Shown: positions 6,046 to 10,031 of the stretch, piece by piece
Layout: each line of letters begins with the position of its first letter
Position numbering within the stretch: position 1 is the first letter of the stretch
From: Candidatus Limnocylindrales bacterium
Lineage (GTDB): Bacteria > Chloroflexota > Limnocylindria > Limnocylindrales > CSP1-4
Direction: 5' to 3'
NCBI GenBank assembly: GCA_030647575.1
Contig: JAUSJS010000008.1
Span: forward strand, 1-10,031
Length of the DNA: 10,031 nucleotides
Translations under genes and position numbers: made by a program
The notes under the pieces: generated by a model
Databases searched by the model: none
Told to the model about the DNA's origin: nothing
Seen by the model: only the letters and a program-made list of their open reading frames with translations

Positions 6046-7101
6046 TCAGCCGGCCAGTGGGATGATCCGGCCCTCGGCGTCGACCGTGGCCTGGCGGCGC
6101 AGCCGCTTCAGCGCGGCGCCCGGAACCTGGTCCCGGGCGTGGTAGCTGGAGCGAACCAGCGGCCCTGACTCGACGTGCTTGAAGCCGAGCGCCAGCGCCT
6201 CCACCTTCATCTCGGCGAACTCGTCGGGGTGGTAGTAGCGCTCCAGGGGCAGGTGTCGGAGCGAGGGGCGCAGGTACTGGCCGATGGTCAGGACGTCGCA
6301 GTCGACCTCGCGCAGGGCCACGAACGCCTCGTGCAGCTCGGCCCGCTCCTCGCCCAGGCCGACCATTAACGAGCTCTTGGTGTGGACCGGGTAGCCGATC
6401 TCGCGAGCCATCGTCTTGGCCTGATCGAGAACGCCAAGGCTGCGCTCCCAGCGAGCGCGTTTGCGGACCGGCTTCTGGAGCCGGCGGACGGTCTCCAGGT
6501 TGTGGTTGAGGATGTCCGGCTTGGCCGCCATCACGACGCGAAGTGCCTCGTCGTTGCCGTTGAAGTCCGGGATCAAGACCTCGATGCCCATCCCGGGCGA
6601 GGTCTCGCGCATCTGCCGGATCGTCTCGGCGAAGACGCTCGCGCCGCCGTCGGGCAGGTCGTCGCGCGCGACGCTGGTGACCACGACGTGCTCCAGGCCG
6701 AGCGTGCCGATCGCCTCGGCGACCCGGCGCGGCTCGTCGTCGTCGAACCAGGTCGGGCGGCCGGTCTTGACCGCGCAGAACCCGCAGGCCCGGGTGCAGG
6801 TATCACCCAGGATCATGATCGTGGCTGTGCGCTCGTCCCAGCACTCCCCGATGTTCGGGCAGTGGGCCTCCTCGCAGACGGTGTTGAGGGAGAGGCCGCG
6901 GAGGATGCCCTTGAGATCGTGGTAGTTCTCGCCTGACGGCAACCGCGATCGAATCCAGTCGGGATGCCGGCGCAGCGCGGTCGAGCCGTCGGCCGCCGGC
7001 TCGCCGACCAGACCGCCGCCCATGGCGATGGTCGGCAGTTCCGCCGGATGGCCATGCCCCGAGCCTCCGGGCGGGCTGAACATCGGGAGCTCACGAGCCA
7101 T
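6046..7101 (-). CDS. lipA: Lipoyl synthase (radical SAM)
   Basis: LipA inserts two sulfur atoms into the octanoyl chain on lipoyl domains, using S-adenosylmethionine and two [4Fe-4S] clusters. Both cluster motifs are present: the auxiliary set C76-x4-C81-x5-C87 (CEEAHCPNIGEC) and the radical SAM set C102-x3-C106-x2-C109 (CTRACGFC). The conserved C-terminal RSSY (317-320), whose serine ligates the auxiliary cluster in known LipA, is also there, as are VTSVARDDLPDGG, IEVLIPDFNG, NHNLETV, TKSSLMVGLGE and TIGQYLRPS. The 351 residues include an N-terminal extension of roughly 40 residues that is Gly/Pro-rich and not part of the usual core. The start at 7101 is set by TACACT exactly 6 nt upstream, inside the 19-bp gap after the lipoprotein gene. 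It is followed at 12 bp by the membrane-protein gene. Its obvious client, the E2 lipoyl domain, is encoded two genes upstream. Confidence 0.97.
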   Translation of the reverse strand: MARELPMFSPPGGSGHGHPAELPTIAMGGGLVGEPAADGSTALRRHPDWIRSRLPSGENYHDLKGILRGLSLNTVCEEAHCPNIGECWDERTATIMILGDTCTRACGFCAVKTGRPTWFDDDEPRRVAEAIGTLGLEHVVVTSVARDDLPDGGASVFAETIRQMRETSPGMGIEVLIPDFNGNDEALRVVMAAKPDILNHNLETVRRLQKPVRKRARWERSLGVLDQAKTMAREIGYPVHTKSSLMVGLGEERAELHEAFVALREVDCDVLTIGQYLRPSLRHLPLERYYHPDEFAEMKVEALALGFKHVESGPLVRSSYHARDQVPGAALKRLRRQATVDAEGRIIPLAG

Positions 7102-7107
7102 CGTCGA

Positions 7108-7113
7108 AGTGTA
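7108..7113 (-). promoter_or_regulatory. -10 element TACACT, leaderless start of lipA
   Basis: The minus strand reads TACACT, TCGACG, then ATG at 7101. The element sits seven bases after the stop codon of the lipoprotein gene, so the rest of the promoter would lie in that gene's 3' end. It gives lipA transcription independent of the E2 gene. Confidence 0.7.
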
Positions 7114-7120
7114 CGACGGC

Positions 7121-7570
7121 TCAGCTTGCGGGCCGAATTGGCGCCGAGAAGCTGGAGCGGATGGCGGCGGTGGCCCGAGTGCCCTCGACCTTCACGATGA
7201 GCAGATACCAGTCGGTGGCAGCCTCGAAGGCGGGCCGTTCGGCATCGGTGAGAGCGTCGACCGGCAGGCTGACCTTCAACCCGTCTGGCGCCGCGACCTT
7301 GCCGTAATCGTGGCACGACACGCCCGGTGTCCAGCCGTCGCGGTCCGGGCCAGGCTCGGGCAGCTCCGGCGGCTCGGTTGAGCACAGATAGATGACGGTC
7401 TCGGGCGCGAACCAGCCGGGCGCGTCGACCTGAACGGCATCAGCCGTCGCCTCGATGCGAAGGGGCACCGCGAGCGGCCCATCGAGAGCGCTCGACGGGA
7501 GCCTGCATCCACCGACGAAGATCGCCGCGATGGCGATGGATGCTCCCGCTACGAAGACGCGACTTGTCAC
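7121..7570 (-). CDS. Putative lipoprotein of unknown function, downstream of E2
   Basis: This 149-residue protein begins with R4, a hydrophobic stretch at about 5-20 and the lipobox V19-G20-G21-C22, so lipidation on C22 is expected. The mature part has a beta-like start (VPLRIEATADAVQVDAPGWFAPETVIYLC), two cysteines C63 and C86 that could pair, and a central Pro/Glu/Asp-rich loop. No family is recognised. The GTG at 7570 is preceded by AGAGGA with about 8 bases between, a fair Shine-Dalgarno site. No -10 element stands at the leaderless position. It lies 32 bases after the E2 stop codon, so the two are probably one transcript. The protein has no evident role in 2-oxo acid oxidation. Confidence 0.8.
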   Translation of the reverse strand: MTSRVFVAGASIAIAAIFVGGCRLPSSALDGPLAVPLRIEATADAVQVDAPGWFAPETVIYLCSTEPPELPEPGPDRDGWTPGVSCHDYGKVAAPDGLKVSLPVDALTDAERPAFEAATDWYLLIVKVEGTRATAAIRSSFSAPIRPAS

Positions 7571-7602
7571 GGGCGACGTCCTCTGACGCGGCGGCCCGGT
7601 GG

Positions 7603-8985
7603 TCAGTAGACCGGCGTCTCCGGCCCGACGCCCTCAAGCAAGGCCTTGATCGCCCGCAGGAAGGCGGCCGCCCCGGCGCCGTCGTTGGCTCGGTGGTCGA
7701 TCGCCAGGACCATGTTCATGATCGGCCGGATGGCGATCACATCGCCTTCGGGCGTCTCTCGAACCACGGGGCGCTTGGTGATCGCCTCCATGGTCAGGAT
7801 CGCGACCTCCGGCACATTGATGATCGGCATCGTCAGGTTCGACCCGAACCAGCCTGTGTTGTCGATCGTGAACGTGCTGCCGCCGTAGTCGTCGACCCGG
7901 AGCTTGCCCAGGCGGGCACGCTCGGCGACCTCGACGATCGCGCGGTTCAGGCCGCTGATCGAGAGCTGGTCGACATCGCGCACCACCGGAACCAGGAGGC
8001 CGTCGTAGACGGCGACCGCCACGCCCATGTGGATGCGGCGCTTGGCGACCAGGCCCGCGTCTGTCCAGTGAGCGTTGAACGTCGGGAACCCGCGGAGGGC
8101 TTCCACGGCCGCCTTGATCACGAACGGCACGTAGCTGAGCGAGATGCCCTCGCGCGCCTGGTAGTCGCGCTTGGCGCTCTCGCGCGCCCGGACGAGGCCG
8201 CTGACGTCCGCCTCCATGTGGACGTACGCGTGCGGCACGGCGAGCGCTCGAGTCATCTGGGCAGCGATGCCCTGGCGCATCCGGGTCATCGGGAGCAGGA
8301 CTTCGTCGGCGCCGTCAGGGAAAACGACCGGTGTGCCCGCGGCGGGCGCGGGCGATGGTGCCGGGGTCCTGGCTGGTGCGGCGGGGGCCGCAGCAGGAGC
8401 CGCCCCGCCCGTTCGGATCGACTCGACGACCTTGAGCACGTCCTCGCGGGTGATCCGGCCGCCACCGCCGGTACCGACGATCTGGGCGGCGGAAAGGTCA
8501 TGCTCGCGCAGGAGTCGACGGACTGCGGGGGTCATTCGAGCATCGGGGTCGCCGACAGCCGGCGCAGGCGCCGATGGGGCCGCCGCCGGAGGGCTGGCGG
8601 TGGCCGCCGCTATCTCGCGTGGTCCGCGCTCGTCGCTGCCGGCTGGTCCGGCACCGGGCGGCGGAGCTGCGGGTGGGGCGGCCGTAGTCTGCGGCGCCTC
8701 GGCGGTCGCGGCGGGCGCCTCAGCTGCAGCGGCGCTTCCGCCGACCTCATCGGCGGTCTCGATGACGGCAATCTCGGCGTTGTTCGGGACGGTCGAGCCT
8801 TCTTCCGCCAGGATCTCGCGCAGCACGCCCTCGAACGGCGACGGAACCTCGGCATTGACCTTGTCCGTGATCACCTCGACGAGCGGCTCGTACTTGTCGA
8901 CGTGATCGCCCAGCTGCTTCAGCCACTTCCCGATCGTCCCCTCGGCGACGCTCTCGCCGAGCTGGGGCATCGTCACCTTGGCCAC
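7603..8985 (-). CDS. 2-oxo acid dehydrogenase complex E2 (dihydrolipoyl acyltransferase)
   Basis: The 460-residue E2 transfers an acyl group from E1 to CoA through its swinging lipoyl arm. In order: lipoyl domain (1-76) with modification site K42 in ITDKVNAEV; Ala/Pro linker (about 84-147); peripheral-subunit-binding domain (about 148-190, MTPAVRRLLREHDL and GRITREDV); second Ala/Pro linker (about 193-217); catalytic acyltransferase domain (about 225-455). The active site is H431 and D435 in IDHRANDG, the HxxxDG motif. INVPEVAIL and FGSNLT match the core region. GTG at 8985 was chosen because the lipoyl domain starts there and GGAGG stands 10 bases upstream; reading further upstream gives a non-conserved tail. 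The substrate could be pyruvate, 2-oxoglutarate or branched-chain 2-oxo acids; domain layout with one lipoyl domain and an acyl-CoA dehydrogenase nearby mildly favour the last. E1 and E3 genes are not next to it. A lipoprotein gene and lipA follow. Confidence 0.96.
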   Translation of the reverse strand: MAKVTMPQLGESVAEGTIGKWLKQLGDHVDKYEPLVEVITDKVNAEVPSPFEGVLREILAEEGSTVPNNAEIAVIETADEVGGSAAAAEAPAATAEAPQTTAAPPAAPPPGAGPAGSDERGPREIAAATASPPAAAPSAPAPAVGDPDARMTPAVRRLLREHDLSAAQIVGTGGGGRITREDVLKVVESIRTGGAAPAAAPAAPARTPAPSPAPAAGTPVVFPDGADEVLLPMTRMRQGIAAQMTRALAVPHAYVHMEADVSGLVRARESAKRDYQAREGISLSYVPFVIKAAVEALRGFPTFNAHWTDAGLVAKRRIHMGVAVAVYDGLLVPVVRDVDQLSISGLNRAIVEVAERARLGKLRVDDYGGSTFTIDNTGWFGSNLTMPIINVPEVAILTMEAITKRPVVRETPEGDVIAIRPIMNMVLAIDHRANDGAGAAAFLRAIKALLEGVGPETPVY

Positions 8986-8994
8986 GTTCGCAGG

Positions 8995-8999
8995 TCCTC
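8995..8999 (-). promoter_or_regulatory. Shine-Dalgarno site deciding the E2 start
   Basis: GGAGG on the minus strand, followed by ten bases and then GTG at 8985, supports the E2 start at the lipoyl domain. It implies a leadered transcript, in contrast to the leaderless genes around it. Confidence 0.65.
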
Positions 9000-9043
9000 C
9001 GCTGGCGGCCGACCCCCCGGCCGGCGCGCTGGGGTCGATTCTG

Positions 9044-9053
9044 TAGGGCCCTA
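9044..9053. promoter_or_regulatory. Palindrome upstream of the E2 gene
   Basis: TAGGGCCCTA is a perfect 10-bp palindrome about 60 bases before the E2 start codon, with ACAC and CAGA as flanks on the minus strand. It lies where an operator would be expected for a leadered transcript. No clear TAnnnT promoter is visible around it, so its role is open. Confidence 0.3.
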
Positions 9054-9103
9054 GTGTCCCCCATCTCGACAGCGGGCGCGTAGCGGGCGGCGCCGCGTGG
9101 CTT

Positions 9104-9150
9104 CTGGAATAGCCGATTCCGCGATGGTTCCATCCATGCGGAACGACCCC
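9104..9150 (-). repeat. Dispersed repeat, copy C (diverged)
   Basis: This third member of the repeat family seen at 1144-1189 and 1677-1722 has more substitutions and small indels. The hairpin GTTCC-N8-GGAAC (9127-9144) is retained with a changed loop, and the second stem is here GGAAT-N5-ATTCC, one pair longer than in copy A. It lies just after the 3' end of the 89-residue gene and upstream of the E2 gene. Confidence 0.7.
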
Positions 9151-9163
9151 GCCTTGCCCTTCA

Positions 9164-9433
9164 TCAGAACGGGCGAGCCTGACCGACCCAGATCGGCGAT
9201 GCATCCACGATCCATACCTTCCTCCCGAGCAAGCGCTGAAGCGCGATACACAGATCTTGTTGTCGGATCGTCAGGAGGGCGGACGCAGGTACGAGGAACA
9301 CGACTTCGTCCAACTGGTCATCGACCACGAGGAGCCGACCTCGATAGCCGAATTGCTTGAACAGACCGCGAACCGCCTGGGTGTAGACCTTCGGTATCCG
9401 ACCGTCCTCGGATCGGCCGACCTTGGATTCCAT
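9164..9433 (-). CDS. Small protein of unknown function (89 residues)
   Basis: The ATG at 9433 is preceded by TAATCT and six bases, the same leaderless arrangement as the firmly identified genes, which is the best evidence that this frame is real. The sequence looks like a small folded domain: a basic N-terminal part with YTQAVRGLFKQFGYRG, a hydrophobic strand pair RLLVVDD and EVVFLVPASALLTI, a helix QQDLCIALQRLLG, and a final strand KVWIVDASPIWVG. I recognise no family and no catalytic motif, signal peptide or membrane segment. Codon use (for example TTG, TGT, AGG and ATA-type third positions) seems less GC-biased than that of the E2 and lipA genes, hinting at acquired DNA. It diverges from the 9615 gene, and repeat copy C lies 13 bases after its stop codon. 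Confidence 0.68.
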   Translation of the reverse strand: MESKVGRSEDGRIPKVYTQAVRGLFKQFGYRGRLLVVDDQLDEVVFLVPASALLTIRQQDLCIALQRLLGRKVWIVDASPIWVGQARPF

Positions 9434-9439
9434 GCCGCG

Positions 9440-9445
9440 AGATTA
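9440..9445 (-). promoter_or_regulatory. -10 element TAATCT, leaderless start of the 89-residue gene
   Basis: The minus strand reads TAATCT, CGCGGC, then ATG at 9433. It has the best -10 match to the housekeeping TATAAT pattern among those in the window. Confidence 0.7.
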
Positions 9446-9602
9446 CAGGCAGCTCGTGTGTTCGAGTGCACTGAACGTCACCAGAGGACAGAAGCGTGGG
9501 TTGGAGCGCCCAGGCACAGCCAGACGACGGGTCAGACTCGAGATGAGGAGAGCGCCGGTTCTGGTCACCGTGGCCCCGAGCGTGGTAGCAGGCACGGTGC
9601 AC

Positions 9603-9608
9603 TACGAT
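9603..9608 (+). promoter_or_regulatory. -10 element TACGAT, leaderless start of the DUF4760-like gene
   Basis: TACGAT is followed by CGCGCG and then GTG at 9615. The spacing matches the other leaderless genes and selects this GTG over in-frame ATG 9543 and GTGs between them. Confidence 0.62.
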
Positions 9609-9614
9609 CGCGCG

Positions 9615-10031
9615 GTGTCGACCAGACCGGCCGCGACCTTCCTCATTAACTTCTTGGAGAACGTGGCCGCCCTCGTCAGGGCGGGACATGTCGACCGCAG
9701 GCTCGTCTACGAGAACTTCGGCAGTAGGTGCCGGTGGTGGTGGGTGGCGCTCGCCCCGAATACACGTCGCGCTCGGATGGAAGCCAAGGACCCGACGGTT
9801 GGCGAGCACTTCGAGTGGCTTGCGGGCGTCATGGCCGAGCTGGACAGGAAGGCGGGGGTGGGCGTTCCATACGACGACGCGCACCTCGCGAGTACGCTCG
9901 ACAGGCGGATCCAGAACGCGCAGGACCAGATGCGCGTGGCGGAGGAGCTGCGCGCCGTGATCGTCCGACCGATGTCGCCCGCAGCGTTCCCTGCACCGCC
10001 GCCGGCGACTCAGAGGACGCGGCGCTCGGCG
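9615..10031 (+). CDS. DUF4760-like protein (partial, C-terminus beyond the right edge)
   Basis: From GTG at 9615 the frame stays open for 139 codons to the window edge. The N-terminal 70 or so residues resemble DUF4760 proteins: ATFLINFLENVAALVRAGHV (7-26) with the pattern NFLE near the front, then DRRLVYENFG, a Trp cluster (W41-W43), and VGEHFEWLAGVMAEL. These proteins are often small and helical, and their function is unknown. In this one a long helical stretch follows, then a Pro/Ala/Arg-rich tail up to the edge. The family call is from memory of the pattern and needs a profile search. Six AGG arginine codons occur in this partial gene, whereas arginines of the central genes appear to be mostly CGN. 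Together with the 89-residue gene this may mark the edge of an acquired segment. Confidence 0.68.
   Translation, partial: MSTRPAATFLINFLENVAALVRAGHVDRRLVYENFGSRCRWWWVALAPNTRRARMEAKDPTVGEHFEWLAGVMAELDRKAGVGVPYDDAHLASTLDRRIQNAQDQMRVAEELRAVIVRPMSPAAFPAPPPATQRTRRSA

Noticed and set aside
7540..9054. A very long plus-strand open frame opposite the E2 gene
   Set aside because: Its translation is low-complexity Arg/Gly/Asp-rich and it lies opposite a clear E2 protein with lipoyl, binding and catalytic motifs. Long antisense frames are usual in DNA this GC-rich.
8986..9204. N-terminal extension of E2 up to 9204
   Set aside because: The extension would run through repeat copy C and is not conserved-looking. 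The SD site and the lipoyl-domain start both point to GTG at 8985.
9543..9614. Earlier in-frame start (ATG 9543) for the DUF4760-like gene
   Set aside because: The TACGAT-N6-GTG arrangement places the transcript start at 9615, and the family-like sequence begins right after it. The 24 extra codons show nothing conserved.
1..10031. CRISPR array, tRNA, rRNA, riboswitch, phage or defence system
   Set aside because: I saw no regularly spaced repeats, no tRNA-like cloverleaf, no rRNA sequence, and no nuclease, transposase, integrase or toxin-antitoxin pair. The genes are ordinary metabolic, regulatory and surface-protein types.

Overview
The window is GC-rich bacterial chromosome with tightly packed genes on both strands. 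Leaderless start signals, a SufR-like regulator and single-pass lipoproteins of unknown family would fit Chloroflexota (for example a Limnocylindria-like lineage). Actinomycetota cannot be excluded. This placement is inferred from gene style, because no marker gene such as rRNA is present.

Layout. At 1-474 (minus) is the N-terminal part of an exported protein, running off the left edge. Divergent from it is a lipoprotein at 555-1031 (plus). A small ArsR-type regulator (1220-1573, minus) sits between two inverted copies of a 46-bp repeat. An acyl-CoA dehydrogenase (1808-2974, minus) and a SufR-like regulator with four C-terminal cysteines (3029-3739, plus) diverge from a 54-bp control region. 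An adenosine-deaminase-like hydrolase (3764-4819), a membrane-anchored protein of unknown function (4867-6033), lipoyl synthase LipA (6046-7101), a lipoprotein (7121-7570) and a 2-oxo acid dehydrogenase E2 subunit (7603-8985) follow, all on the minus strand. At the right end an unknown 89-residue protein (9164-9433, minus) and a DUF4760-like protein (9615 to the edge, plus) diverge. Their codon use looks less like the rest of the window.

How the genes fit together. E2 carries a lipoyl domain, and LipA makes the lipoyl group it needs, so the 6046-8985 block is a coherent lipoate-dependent unit. If the E2 belongs to a branched-chain 2-oxo acid dehydrogenase, the acyl-CoA dehydrogenase could act on its product. 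No E1, E3 or LipB gene is in the window. The deaminase is a separate purine-type function, and its substrate is doubtful because two aspartates that contact the substrate in adenosine deaminase are glycine here.

The strongest non-gene signal is a -10 element placed exactly 6 nt before the start codon. Seven genes have TAnnnT (mostly TAnnCT), and an eighth has the weaker CAGTAT. This implies leaderless mRNAs that begin at the start codon, and it fixes several otherwise ambiguous starts. Two genes inside or heading longer transcripts (E2 and the lipoprotein after it) use Shine-Dalgarno sites instead. The second notable signal is a dispersed 46-bp intergenic repeat in three copies. I found no tRNA, rRNA, CRISPR array, transposase or obvious novel defence system.
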